NCBI RefSeq assembly: GCF_900116285.1
Contig: NZ_FPAJ01000001.1
Coordinates: 992,001 to 1,056,000, forward strand
DNA: 64,000 nt
From: Sulfitobacter marinus
Lineage (GTDB): Bacteria; Pseudomonadota; Alphaproteobacteria; Rhodobacterales; Rhodobacteraceae
Reading direction: 5' to 3'
The notes beneath the pieces are model-generated. The model saw nothing but the letters and a program-made list of their open reading frames with translations. It had not been told where the DNA came from and did no database searches. A program made the position numbers and the translations under genes. This document shows, piece by piece, positions 1 to 8,271 of the stretch. How positions within the stretch are numbered: position 1 is the stretch's first letter; each line of letters opens with the position of its first letter.

Positions 1-802
1 CAGCGACGATACCACCAGCGGACCCAAGCCCAATGTTCTGGCTTTCCAGCACCCGCTGATAGACCAGATAGGTCAATGTGCGGGTCCCGAAGGCACCATT
101 CGTGGTGACGAAAATTTCAGCAAAAATCGACAGCAAAAAGATCGTTTGGATCAAGATCACAACGGTGATCGCGCGGCTCAGATGTGGCAGAATGATAAAC
201 CTAAACCGCGCCAGTGCCGGGGCACCGTCCATCTCGGCGGCCTCAAGCTGTTCACTGTCGAGCGATTGCACAGCCGTCAGCAAAATCAGGGTCGCAAAGG
301 GCAGCCATTGCCAGGCAACGATAATGATAATCGAAAACAGTGGTGCCTGGCTGAGAAAGTCATAGGGTTGCAGGCCAAAGAACTTGTATGCGTATGAAAA
401 AAGACCGTTATCGACGTTAAAGAACATGTTCTTCCACACCAGCGCCGACACCGTTGGCATAACAAAGAACGGCGCGATCACCAGAATGCGCACGATACCC
501 TGCCCGAACATCGGTTTGTCCAACAGCAGCGCCATCATAACGCCACCGGTGATTGTGATCAGCAAGATGCTGCCCACCATCCACAGCGTCGTCACCAGCG
601 ATTTGATAAAGGAGCTGGAGCTGAAAAACCGTGCGTAGTTATCAAACCCGATCCACGCCTCGAACACGCCGCGCATCGGCCGATAGTCGGCAAAAGAGAA
701 ATAGAGCGTCATGCACAGCGGGATCAGCATCCACACCAACAAGACAAAAACAGCGGGCGCGATCATGAAACGGGCTGCGGATTTTGAATGTGCTGTCGCC
801 AT
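1..802 (-). CDS. smoF: Sugar/polyol ABC transporter permease, partial
   Basis: This is the N-terminal part of an inner-membrane permease of the MalF/UgpA type; the C-terminus runs off the left edge, so about 267 codons are visible. It begins MATAHSKSAARFMIAPAVF and shows successive hydrophobic helices, including one around residues 11-30. The conserved EAA loop (EAAEMDGAPALARFRFIILP) contacts the ATPase in this family. An AGGAG ribosome site lies 7 bases before the ATG. It lies downstream of the binding-protein gene on the same strand, separated by 166 bases that hold a strong hairpin. The SmoEFGK sorbitol/mannitol assignment rests mainly on the neighbouring binding protein, so the exact substrate is inferred. 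Confidence 0.88.
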   Translation of the reverse strand, partial: MATAHSKSAARFMIAPAVFVLLVWMLIPLCMTLYFSFADYRPMRGVFEAWIGFDNYARFFSSSSFIKSLVTTLWMVGSILLITITGGVMMALLLDKPMFGQGIVRILVIAPFFVMPTVSALVWKNMFFNVDNGLFSYAYKFFGLQPYDFLSQAPLFSIIIIVAWQWLPFATLILLTAVQSLDSEQLEAAEMDGAPALARFRFIILPHLSRAITVVILIQTIFLLSIFAEIFVTTNGAFGTRTLTYLVYQRVLESQNIGLGSAGGIVA

Positions 803-925
803 AACAAAGCTCCTGACGGTTAAGTTTGAAGAACGATTGTGGGTGGCACTTACGAAAGGTCACATGGACCTCACGAAAAAGCCAGCCTTCAGTCAATTGC
901 TGCTTTAGTGGTATTTACGATGGTC

Positions 926-950
926 GGGCGGCGCGCCGAACGCGCCGCCC
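926..950 (-). promoter_or_regulatory. Intercistronic hairpin between smoE and smoF
   Basis: A perfect 10-base-pair GC stem (GGGCGGCGCG / CGCGCCGCCC) with a five-base loop sits 18 bases after the binding-protein stop codon and 123 bases before the permease start. On the minus transcript no U-run follows, so it is unlikely to be a full terminator. In ABC operons such stems usually protect the binding-protein mRNA from 3' decay or partly stop transcription, giving more binding protein than permease. That role is inferred here. Confidence 0.75.
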
Positions 951-968
951 TTTGGATTTTGCGGCAGC

Positions 969-2288
969 TTAGTAGCCTGCTGCTTCCATTTCTTCTGTGG
1001 TCAATTCTTGCGCGTTTGCCAGGGCTTGCTCGGCTGTTTGGTTGCCCGCAAGAGCATCCGAAAACTGCTGACCCACTTGGTTGGCGATGCCTGCAAATTC
1101 GGGGATCGCAACAAACTGGACGCCTGTGTATGGCACGGGTTTAACAGTCGGGTTCGTCGGGTCCGCCGCCAAAATGCTCTCAAGCGTCATTTTAGCGAAA
1201 GGTGCCGCGGCAAGGTAATCGGCGTTTTCATACAAGGATGTACGTGTGCCCGGAGGCACGTTTGCCCACCCTTCGTTACCCGCAACCAGTTCGGCATAGG
1301 CCGGGCCAGTTGCCCAGGAAATGAAGGTCTTGGCGGCGTCTTGCTTTTCCGAGGAGGACGGGATTGCCAAGGACCATGCCCAGAGCCAGTTGCCGCGCTT
1401 ACCCAGACCGTTGTCAGGTGCCAGTGCGAAACCAACTTTGTCCGCAACAGTTGAATCTGCGCCGGTTACGAACGATGCCGCAACAGTCGCGTCGATCCAC
1501 ATGCCGCATTTGCCTTGTTGGAACAGCGTCAGGTTTTCGTTGAACCCGTTGTTTGCTGCACCCGCCGGGCCGGATTCATTCATCATGTCCAGATAAAAGC
1601 TCAGCGTGTCGGCCCATTCCGGGCTGTCAAACTGCGCATTCCAGTCTTCGTCGAACCAGCGCGCGCCAAAGGAGTTGGACATCGCGGTCAGGAAGGCACC
1701 ATTCTCGCCCCAGCCCGCTTTGCCGCGTGCGCAGATGCCGTTGATGTCGTTAGCACGGTCCGTCATGGCTGCGGCGGCTTCGCGGATGAATGTCCATGTT
1801 GGCGCGTCGGGCATTTCAAGGCCGGCTTTTTCCATCAGGTCCGTGCGATACATGACCATCGAGGATTCACCATAAAACGGCGATGCATAAAGCTCTCCGT
1901 CGACGGTCAGACCGCCAGCGATGGCAGGCAACAGGTCATCTTTGTTGTAATCGTCGGCCATGCCTTCGTTCAACGACACCAGCCAACCGTTGTTGGCCCA
2001 GATTGGCACTTCGTAGGTGCCGATGGTCATCACATCATACGCACCACCACCGGTAGAAATGTCTGTCGTCAAATTTTGACGCAGCACGTTCTCTTCCAGC
2101 GTAACCCACTCGACGTTGATGCCGGGGTGCTTGGCGTTGAAGTCTTCGGTCAGACCCTGCATGCGGATCATATCACCGTTGTTTACGGTTGCGATTGTAA
2201 TGGTTGTGCCATGCGCATCCGCGGCTGCGATGCTGGCAGACAGGCCAAAGCCGACCGCAGAGGTCAGCAAAATTTGCTTCAGTTTCAT
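969..2288 (-). CDS. smoE: Polyol (sorbitol/mannitol) ABC transporter substrate-binding protein
   Basis: This periplasmic solute-binding protein of family 1 has 439 residues. The signal peptide is clear: a KLKQ start, a hydrophobic stretch LLTSAVGFGLSASIA, and a cut near ADA-HG. The mature protein starts TTITIATVNNGDMIRMQGL and later carries TLEENVLRQNLTTDI and TIGTYEVPIWANNGWLV, which I recognise from Rhodobacter SmoE-type proteins. A longer frame opens upstream at 2336, but a GGGAGGA ribosome site just before the ATG at 2288 and the signal peptide fix the start here. It is followed by the permease gene and preceded by a LacI-type regulator gene on the same strand, with an operator-like palindrome in the gap. 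Confidence 0.9.
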   Translation of the reverse strand: MKLKQILLTSAVGFGLSASIAAADAHGTTITIATVNNGDMIRMQGLTEDFNAKHPGINVEWVTLEENVLRQNLTTDISTGGGAYDVMTIGTYEVPIWANNGWLVSLNEGMADDYNKDDLLPAIAGGLTVDGELYASPFYGESSMVMYRTDLMEKAGLEMPDAPTWTFIREAAAAMTDRANDINGICARGKAGWGENGAFLTAMSNSFGARWFDEDWNAQFDSPEWADTLSFYLDMMNESGPAGAANNGFNENLTLFQQGKCGMWIDATVAASFVTGADSTVADKVGFALAPDNGLGKRGNWLWAWSLAIPSSSEKQDAAKTFISWATGPAYAELVAGNEGWANVPPGTRTSLYENADYLAAAPFAKMTLESILAADPTNPTVKPVPYTGVQFVAIPEFAGIANQVGQQFSDALAGNQTAEQALANAQELTTEEMEAAGY

Positions 2289-2308
2289 GGTTGTCCTCCC
2301 AAAGACGT

Positions 2309-2322
2309 TTTTACACGTGTTA
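2309..2322. promoter_or_regulatory. Candidate LacI-family operator upstream of smoE
   Basis: The near-palindrome TTTACACGTGTTAA lies 21 bases before the smoE start codon. It has a perfect ACACGTGT core with the central CG typical of LacI/GalR operators and TT/AA flanks. A related palindrome lies upstream of the regulator gene at 3512-3527. The position fits repression of smoE by the adjacent LacI-type protein. This is inferred from symmetry and place only. Confidence 0.5.
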
Positions 2323-2399
2323 AGAATAGGGAGCAAATTAGCGTTCCGTCAACTCAATATTTCAACCAGGGACGCCGCAACGCAGCAATCGAAATGCCA

Positions 2400-3437
2400 T
2401 CAAGCAGAGTCGCGGACCTTTAAAACACCATCCATAAGTTGAACTGCTTGATTGTCATGAGGTTTTTCCACGCGCAACTTTTCGATCAATCGGTCCACGG
2501 CCGCCTGCCCGATCGCCTGAACGTTCTGCGCGACGGTCGTCAATGTGGGGATCATGAACTCCGAAAGCGGATAATCGTCGTGCCCGGCGATTCGTAAACC
2601 GCCCCGGTGCAAGGCCCCAGGCTCTAGCCGGTGACGTGCAGCCGCCCGCAGTGCACCAATCGCCACACGGTCGTTTGCACATAGGATTGAGGCATCGATG
2701 AAATTGCCCTTGGAAAAGTGATCATCCAATACCGCAAGGCCATGTGCCTCAAAATACCCTTCCCCATTCAGCGACTCGATGCCGATAATGGTCGGCTCAA
2801 ACCCCAATTCCTCCATCTTTGAGATGTACGCCATCTCGCGCTCGAGGGCGTTAAAATTCACACGCGGCATCGCCAAAAACACGGGCGGAGCACCAACCCG
2901 AGAAAGGTATTCGGTAATAAGACCGGTGCTCTGCACATGGTCCGTGCCAACGAAATCAACCCCCGAAAGCCGTGCAGGGCGCGAATCCATCAATACAAAA
3001 GGCAGCCGCGCATTCAGCCGTTCGTACACCTTAAGATCACTGCGGTTTCCAAGGGGGGCCACAACCGCCCCATCCACATTCATCGACAAAAAGGTCTCGG
3101 CCGCGCGGGCCTCGATCTCGGGGTCAGAATGCGAACATTGCGTAATGACGGTGTATCCGGCCCGCATGGCAGCCCGCTCAATCGATTCTAGCAAGCGCGT
3201 GAAAAACAGGTCATTCAAATAGGGAATAATCACGCCGATCATGCCCGTTTTCTTTCGGTTCATCCGTGTCGCAAAGAAGTTCGGAATGTATTCGACCTGC
3301 TCCAATCCGCGGCGGATCCGCTCGACTGAGGATTTGCTGACCTTACTCGGATCCTGAAAATACCGCGACAAAGTCGGCCGCGACACGCCAATGGCGGCTG
3401 ACAGCTCCTCCATCGTATGAATCTCGGGTTTTGCCAT
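2400..3437 (-). CDS. LacI-family transcriptional regulator of the polyol locus
   Basis: The 345-residue protein starts MAKPEIHTMEELSAAIGVSR. The N-terminal helix-turn-helix and hinge (TMEELSAAIGVSRPTLSRYF, then SVERIRRGLEQVEYIPN) are those of LacI/GalR repressors. The remaining 270 or so residues form the periplasmic-binding-protein-like ligand domain, with the typical MIGVIIPYLNDLFFTRLLES opening. An upstream in-frame start at 3476 exists, but the AGGAAG ribosome site and the family's usual N-terminus favour 3437. It lies 111 bases upstream of smoE on the same strand, so it probably senses a polyol or sugar and controls smoEF and itself. The effector is unknown. Confidence 0.88.
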   Translation of the reverse strand: MAKPEIHTMEELSAAIGVSRPTLSRYFQDPSKVSKSSVERIRRGLEQVEYIPNFFATRMNRKKTGMIGVIIPYLNDLFFTRLLESIERAAMRAGYTVITQCSHSDPEIEARAAETFLSMNVDGAVVAPLGNRSDLKVYERLNARLPFVLMDSRPARLSGVDFVGTDHVQSTGLITEYLSRVGAPPVFLAMPRVNFNALEREMAYISKMEELGFEPTIIGIESLNGEGYFEAHGLAVLDDHFSKGNFIDASILCANDRVAIGALRAAARHRLEPGALHRGGLRIAGHDDYPLSEFMIPTLTTVAQNVQAIGQAAVDRLIEKLRVEKPHDNQAVQLMDGVLKVRDSA

Positions 3438-3912
3438 CGCTACTCTTCCTTGCCTTACCTGCACTTCGCTGAACACTAGGGTAAAGAAAAGCGAATGTCG
3501 CCACCCAGATTTTAACGCGCGTACAATTCAGACATGTGCGTTCAAAACACTATCATCACTATGAACTTGAATGCAGTACTGGATATGCGCTTGATCGATC
3601 CACTTAATGGTATGCGGACAGGACATCTGGGGCTCAGCCCGCGCTGTGATAACAGGCCACCTACTCACTCCAACAGGGCATGCTTCCAAAGCCTCCTCAT
3701 CGACTGTGATAAACTCAAATTTTTGCGCCTCGGCACGAAACAAATACAACTATAGGAGCATTATGGGAGCACGAGCCTGCGCGGCTGAATGTGATGGGAA
3801 ATGCACCCGTTTCCCGCTGTGATCGCCTGTTTCTCGTACCTACCAATTTCTGGATAGCAAACCAGATAAGCGAGACGCCAAAGGGTCTCTCCGAAATTGA
3901 ACTTTTCGGCAC
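3438..3912. other. Gap upstream of the LacI-type regulator
   Basis: These 475 bases hold the promoter side of the LacI-type gene, including the palindrome at 3512-3527, and the 3' flank of the chemoreceptor gene. Short frames of about 70 codons occur on both strands but none has a ribosome site or recognisable protein sequence. I see no gene here. Confidence 0.6.
3512..3527. promoter_or_regulatory. Candidate LacI-family operator upstream of the regulator gene
   Basis: TTTAACGCGCGTACAA has a perfect ACGCGCGT core around a central GC step and TTT/AA flanks. Aligned on its centre with the palindrome before smoE, both fit TTTnAC(A/G)C-G(T/C)GTnnA. It lies about 75 bases upstream of the LacI-type start codon, a place suited to autoregulation. 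Binding is not shown. Confidence 0.4.
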
Positions 3913-5601
3913 CTATGCGACTTTCCAGGTTTCCCTCTCTGCTTTGGCGGTTTTGAACCGCTCGGTAAGCTCTCGCAAAGTGCTGGCATTTTGTGCAAGG
4001 CTCAGGCAGGCCGCGTTGGTTTGTTCAAATCGCGCTGCATTGCGTTGCGTCGCTGTACCTAAATCGCCGACGGAGGCGTTGACCGACGATATTTCCATGC
4101 TTTGTTGTTGCGTGCTGCTGGCAATAAGCTCCATTTTTTCGGTTATCGCCTGTACCCCAGCCACGACTTTCTCAAGCGCGGAAACGCTGTCCGAGATTTT
4201 GTCGGACCCATTCGCGACCTGCCCTTCTGACCGGCTAATAATGGTACGGATATCTGTCGCACTTTCCGCGGAACGTTGTGCAAGCGCGCGTACTTCTGAG
4301 GCAACAACAGCAAAGCCACGCCCCGCATCCCCTGCCCTTGCAGCCTCAACCCCGGCGTTCAGGGCAAGTAGGTTTGTCTGAAACGATATGGCATCAATAA
4401 CTTCGACAATCTTAGCGATTTCCTGAGCCTCTGCCTTGATCAACTCCATTGCAACAGATGCATCAGATACGATTTCGCCACTTTGTCTCGCGCTCGACTG
4501 CGCGGTTTGCGACGACGCATTCACCTTTTCGACACTGTCGGCATTTTCCTTGACGATCCGCGTCAAGGCATCCAGCGCCAGTGATGTGCTCCCAAGGGTC
4601 ATGGCTTGCTGCTCTGTTTGAAGGGCCAAGTCATTGGTGGACATGGAAATTTCATGGATTTCCGCGTCCATTTGCATCGACCGCATCGCGACCTCGGACA
4701 CCATTTCCTCAAGTGAGCGAATAGCGGCGTTAAACCCGTCTCTCAACTCGTCATACTCCTTTGGCAGCGACCGGGATATCCGCGCGGTCAGGTCCCCCGT
4801 TCCAAGCCGCCTTAACCCGATGCGCAATGCCTCAACAACCATGGCCTGCTCTTGCGATTTCGCCTGGTCCCGCTCGATATGTTCTTTCTGGATTTTGCGT
4901 TTCTCAACCTCCGCCGAACGCCGCGTCACCTCTGCTGCTTCCAATTGCAGCACCGTTGCCTCGGCCCGTTCTCGCGCCAACTGCGCTTCCTGCTTGGCCT
5001 CTTCGGCTTGTCTTTGCGAAAGCTGTGCCTCTTTTCGCGCCGCATCAGAAAGCACCAAGCTTTGCAAAACCTCATCCGTCTTTGACTGCATCTCTTTCTG
5101 CAAGCGTTTAAGCTGCAAAACCGTAATCACGAGCGCCCCAGTTTCCAATATGACAACCCCAGCGTGAAGCAAGGTCCGTTCGATATTGTCCCATAGCCCT
5201 CCGGATGGGTAAATGAGCGTCGGCATCAGTATGGAGAGCGAGGCATGGTGAATGGCGACGACCGCCGCGGCGAAAAGCAACACAGGTATGCTGCGCAAAA
5301 TGACCAGAGAGGCCAGCAAGGCAAAGTACAGCATATGGCTGTCAATCTGCCACGCATGCCCCTGAAACGCCCCGTTTAATGCGATCGCTTGCCCCAGCAG
5401 CGCAAGTGCGGCACCGATTGTAGTCAACAGCCGCTGACCCCGAGACATCAGAGCACCCAACAACAAAAAACAGAGCGAAACAGAGATGGCCAAAATATAG
5501 TTTCCGTCGACCATAATCGCAGTAATTGCAACGCAAGGCACGAGGGCGATGGCAAGACCAAAGACCATTTTCACCGACGTTGCTAACGAGTTGATTTCCA
5601 T
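3913..5601 (-). CDS. Methyl-accepting chemotaxis protein without periplasmic domain
   Basis: This 562-residue chemoreceptor has about six hydrophobic helices in residues 10-175 and no sizeable periplasmic region, so it may sense membrane state or cytoplasmic signals. A long charged coiled coil rich in Glu, Gln, Arg and Lys follows (about 180-250), then a HAMP-like stretch ([20 protein letters not shown]) and the signalling hairpin near residues 410-450 containing [20 protein letters not shown]. The C-terminus (ETWKVA) lacks a CheR-tethering pentapeptide. A GTG at 5607 is in frame, but the ATG at 5601 has better spacing (9 bases) from GGAG. The upstream small gene stops at 5604, so the two are probably translationally coupled. 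Confidence 0.93.
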   Translation of the reverse strand: MEINSLATSVKMVFGLAIALVPCVAITAIMVDGNYILAISVSLCFLLLGALMSRGQRLLTTIGAALALLGQAIALNGAFQGHAWQIDSHMLYFALLASLVILRSIPVLLFAAAVVAIHHASLSILMPTLIYPSGGLWDNIERTLLHAGVVILETGALVITVLQLKRLQKEMQSKTDEVLQSLVLSDAARKEAQLSQRQAEEAKQEAQLARERAEATVLQLEAAEVTRRSAEVEKRKIQKEHIERDQAKSQEQAMVVEALRIGLRRLGTGDLTARISRSLPKEYDELRDGFNAAIRSLEEMVSEVAMRSMQMDAEIHEISMSTNDLALQTEQQAMTLGSTSLALDALTRIVKENADSVEKVNASSQTAQSSARQSGEIVSDASVAMELIKAEAQEIAKIVEVIDAISFQTNLLALNAGVEAARAGDAGRGFAVVASEVRALAQRSAESATDIRTIISRSEGQVANGSDKISDSVSALEKVVAGVQAITEKMELIASSTQQQSMEISSVNASVGDLGTATQRNAARFEQTNAACLSLAQNASTLRELTERFKTAKAERETWKVA

Positions 5602-5603
5602 CT

Positions 5604-5993
5604 TCACGAACTCCGTCCCGTGAACCGTGGCAAGTTAGGTGAGAAACCGCAAATATCGGCCAATATACTAGCAGGAATAAGATGATAGCCCGCATGGGCC
5701 AGTTGAGCATGCCCCGCTGGTGCGACTGTAATCAGACGAGAGAAAATACCCCGAACGGGTCCCAATTCCCTGCCACTAGCCCGTTCCAGTTCCTCTTGGA
5801 GGCGGTTGGGAGGATCAAATGACAGGACGAGGTAAAGCTCTTGCCGGTCAAGCTGCCCTGCATTGGATAGAATAGAGGTGAGAGGTCCGACAATCGCCAC
5901 AAGACAGAATACGGCCAAAACCCATGGCGCATATGTCAGGGCTACCGCCCGCCTGCCCCCCGTTTTTGGCCAGATTTCAGGAATTTCAGCCAT
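5604..5993 (-). CDS. Small membrane-anchored protein of unknown function, coupled to MCP
   Basis: The predicted product has 129 residues from the ATG at 5993; a TTG at 6002 would add three and has the better ribosome-site spacing (AGGAG, about 10 bases), so the start is uncertain. One hydrophobic helix is visible near residues 22-45 ([18 protein letters not shown]), followed by a polar domain with [20 protein letters not shown] and a C-terminal [10 protein letters not shown] do not recognise a family. Its TGA lies directly before the chemoreceptor start, so the two are probably made together, and it may be an accessory to that receptor. The first helix with a short preceding segment could instead be an uncleaved signal anchor. 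Confidence 0.6.
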   Translation of the reverse strand: MAEIPEIWPKTGGRRAVALTYAPWVLAVFCLVAIVGPLTSILSNAGQLDRQELYLVLSFDPPNRLQEELERASGRELGPVRGIFSRLITVAPAGHAQLAHAGYHLIPASILADICGFSPNLPRFTGRSS

Positions 5994-6169
5994 AGTATTC
6001 AATCGCTTGCAGGCTCCTGTATTGTAGACATACCCAGCATACTAATATGCACACTGCTATACGGTGGGCTTCCGCACCGGCTAGCAACACGCACGAAAAT
6101 CAACGATTTGAGACAACCGCATTGCGGCTACCATTGGCGAAAAAAGTTTAAAAACAGTGGATAGCGACC

Positions 6170-6520
6170 CTAAAACAAAGTAACTCGCCCCTCATCCGAG
6201 AGATTATCCCGCTTAACCTGACTTAAATTGTCCCGGACGCGGTCCAGACGTAGAACCTTTAAAGCTGAAGTGATATCAAAAGCTTGGTGTTCAGGGATGT
6301 TCTCTTTCAGATGTGCGGCAAAATTCCTAAGGTCCTCCACCGTCTGGATGAGAATATCCATTTCTTGAAATACCGCAGTCTGATCTTGGGTCAACGTTCC
6401 GCGGGCCACCAAGATCGACGCCAACGCTTTGTCTACCCTGCGTGCCATGGTCTCGACGTGGGTAAGCTCGCTCTCAACGCCATGCAGGACCTCCGGCCAA
6501 GTCGATTTAACAGATGTCAT
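6170..6520 (-). CDS. Small helical chemotaxis protein with CheZ-like DxxxQ motif
   Basis: The 116-residue, mostly helical protein ends the compact che operon; its ATG overlaps the stop of the preceding cheY by four bases (ATGA). Around residues 51-64 it reads FQEMDILIQTVEDL, giving D55xxxQ59. A DxxxQ pair on a helix is the catalytic signature of CheZ, where the Gln positions water for CheY-phosphate hydrolysis, and I recall that the small alphaproteobacterial protein CheT also carries it. A role as CheY phosphatase is therefore a reasonable inference. It may instead be only a CheY- or CheA-binding protein such as CheS. An in-frame start at 6547 lies inside cheY and is less likely. Confidence 0.7.
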   Translation of the reverse strand: MTSVKSTWPEVLHGVESELTHVETMARRVDKALASILVARGTLTQDQTAVFQEMDILIQTVEDLRNFAAHLKENIPEHQAFDITSALKVLRLDRVRDNLSQVKRDNLSDEGRVTLF

Positions 6521-6903
6521 AGGCGACCGATAACAGTTTCGACGCATGATTTCATTTTTGGGGTATCAAATGGCTTTGTAAGGAAATTATTCAGCCCCCA
6601 TTTTTGCGCTGCGGCAAGAATTTCCCGTGTCATCGAGCCGCTAATCAGTATGAAACCAATCCGGGAGGTCGTTTTTTGAGATCTTAGGTTTGCCAACAGC
6701 TCAAGCCCCGACATGCCGGGCATATTTTGATCCGAAATGATCAGGTGAAACCCCTCACGCGTCGCTTTGACAAACGCGGCGTCCCCGGAATTGCAAACAT
6801 CGACATTTGTAATTCCAATTTCATACAACGCATTACAAATCAGCCCGCGGCTTACACTTGTATCGTCAGCGACAAGTACTTTAACAGTTTCACGTAGTGA
6901 CAT
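6517..6903 (-). CDS. cheY: Chemotaxis response regulator, second CheY of the operon
   Basis: This single-domain receiver has 128 residues. The acidic pair D13/D14, phosphoacceptor D58 (in LIISDQNMPGMSG), the Ser of ILISGS and the Lys of FLTKPF are all in place. There is no output domain, so it should act by binding, most likely at the flagellar switch or as a phosphate sink for CheA. The ATG at 6903 has GGAG seven bases upstream and lies inside the last codons of cheR. It follows cheR, matching the position of the second cheY in the Rhodobacter che operon as I recall it. Next gene is the DxxxQ protein, overlapping by four bases. Confidence 0.93.
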   Translation of the reverse strand: MSLRETVKVLVADDTSVSRGLICNALYEIGITNVDVCNSGDAAFVKATREGFHLIISDQNMPGMSGLELLANLRSQKTTSRIGFILISGSMTREILAAAQKWGLNNFLTKPFDTPKMKSCVETVIGRL

Positions 6904-7801
6904 CGCCGCGCTCCTTCTGGTTCGCATTCTGACCGATAAAGCTTAATGGTCGACGAAAAGATGTTGGGCCAAACAATTCCAGTTGAAGTGCCAAATCGGG
7001 ACTGATCCGTTCAGAATGGCCGATAAACAGCGCACCCTCTTGATCTAAAACGTTTTCCAAGCCCTGCCAGATGCGCGACTGTGTATCTGGAGCCATATAA
7101 ATCGCTACATTTCGACAGAAAATTACTTGAAATGGACCACGCACCGGCCAGGGATCCACAAAATTCAGATAGCGAAATGTGGTCATGTCTTTTAACCGTT
7201 GCCGGATGTGAAGTTTACCATCACCCCCGTCAGGTTCGAACATGATATCCCCAAAGCGGTCTGGCACCCCACTTATGGATTTTTTGGGGTAAATTCCTGC
7301 TTTTGCACGCTGCAACATATGCGTATCGATGTCCGTTCCCAGAATACGAATATCGAAATCCCGCGCGTCAGGAAAATTTTGAAGAACAAGGGCCGCGATG
7401 CCATATGCTTCTTCTCCGCTTGCGCATGCTGCCGACCAAAGCCTGATCCGCGCACCCCTTTTTGCCTTTTCGATCAAATTTGGCAGCACGTCGGTCTCGA
7501 GCAGATCGAAATGACCCGGCTCTCGAAAAAACCGCGTGGTGTTGGTGGTTAACGCGTTAATCATCTGAACGAGTTCCTGCGCGCCCGCCTCGGAGCGGAC
7601 ATGCGCAAGGTAGGCGTCAAAATCAGGCAATCGCTGACGACGCACACGCGACGAAAGCCGTGACAAGATCATACTATCAGAATTTTCCTCCAAATGGATT
7701 CCTGTCTTGCATTTCAGGAGCGCGCGAATACCCTCAAACGCCGCCGCTGATAATAGAATTTCGCCGTGGCCGGCAGCTGTGGGACTCATGATGTTTCTCA
7801 T
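6890..7801 (-). CDS. cheR: Chemoreceptor glutamate methyltransferase CheR
   Basis: The 303-residue enzyme transfers methyl groups from S-adenosylmethionine to glutamates on chemoreceptor signalling helices. An N-terminal helical domain (about 15-90, with INALTTNTTRFFREPGHF at its end) precedes the methyltransferase fold. SAM-site signatures are LWSAACASGEEAYGIA and ILGTDID, and VIFCRNVAIYM is typical of CheR. The start overlaps the cheW stop by four bases (ATGA). No cheB is present in the window, so the opposing demethylase must be encoded elsewhere, if it exists. Confidence 0.96.
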   Translation of the reverse strand: MRNIMSPTAAGHGEILLSAAAFEGIRALLKCKTGIHLEENSDSMILSRLSSRVRRQRLPDFDAYLAHVRSEAGAQELVQMINALTTNTTRFFREPGHFDLLETDVLPNLIEKAKRGARIRLWSAACASGEEAYGIAALVLQNFPDARDFDIRILGTDIDTHMLQRAKAGIYPKKSISGVPDRFGDIMFEPDGGDGKLHIRQRLKDMTTFRYLNFVDPWPVRGPFQVIFCRNVAIYMAPDTQSRIWQGLENVLDQEGALFIGHSERISPDLALQLELFGPTSFRRPLSFIGQNANQKERGDVTT

Positions 7802-8271
7802 GCAATTTCACGCGCCAACGCCATGGAGTCCCCTATGTTATTAATATCCAGAACGCGCAGGGTTTTATCGTCAGATGTGACAATCCCCTTCACGAACAGG
7901 TTTTCAGCCCCCTCACCAATATTTGGCATTGGCTGAATTTCATCACGTGACAGTTCAACAATGTCGGACACGGCCGTCACGACAAATCCGACGGTCTGAT
8001 CCCCGATAAGGGTAATGATAATCACGTCACGATCGGTCGCCTCGTATCGGCCCAAACCCAAGCGCGCAGATAGATCGACGATGGGCACGACAGCGCCGCG
8101 CAAGTTCATCACCCCCAACACATCCAACGGAGAGTGAGGAAGCGTTGTGACCTTACTCCAGCCGCGGATCTCTCTCACAAGGATGATATCCATACAAAAA
8201 TCTTGCGCGCCGATTGAAAGTGTAATGAATTCAATCTTCTGCAAAGACTTTCTTCGTTCTTTAAAACTCAT
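7798..8271 (-). CDS. cheW: Chemotaxis adaptor CheW
   Basis: CheW couples the kinase CheA to chemoreceptors in the membrane array. The 157-residue protein is a single CheW domain with the usual order FITLSIGAQDFCMDIILVRE, then LGVMNLRGAVVPIVDLSARL and a C-terminal LRVLDINNI. Length is normal for the family. It overlaps cheA upstream and cheR downstream by four bases each, so the three proteins are translationally linked. No other candidate function. Confidence 0.96.
   Translation of the reverse strand: MSFKERRKSLQKIEFITLSIGAQDFCMDIILVREIRGWSKVTTLPHSPLDVLGVMNLRGAVVPIVDLSARLGLGRYEATDRDVIIITLIGDQTVGFVVTAVSDIVELSRDEIQPMPNIGEGAENLFVKGIVTSDDKTLRVLDINNIGDSMALAREIA

Noticed and set aside
9-2423. Plus-strand frames of about 80-300 codons over the binding-protein and permease region
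   Set aside because: They are antisense shadows of the smo genes, lack ribosome sites, and resemble no protein.
3528-3755. Two 73-codon frames on opposite strands upstream of the LacI-type gene
   Set aside because: They mirror each other, lack ribosome sites and have no known domain.
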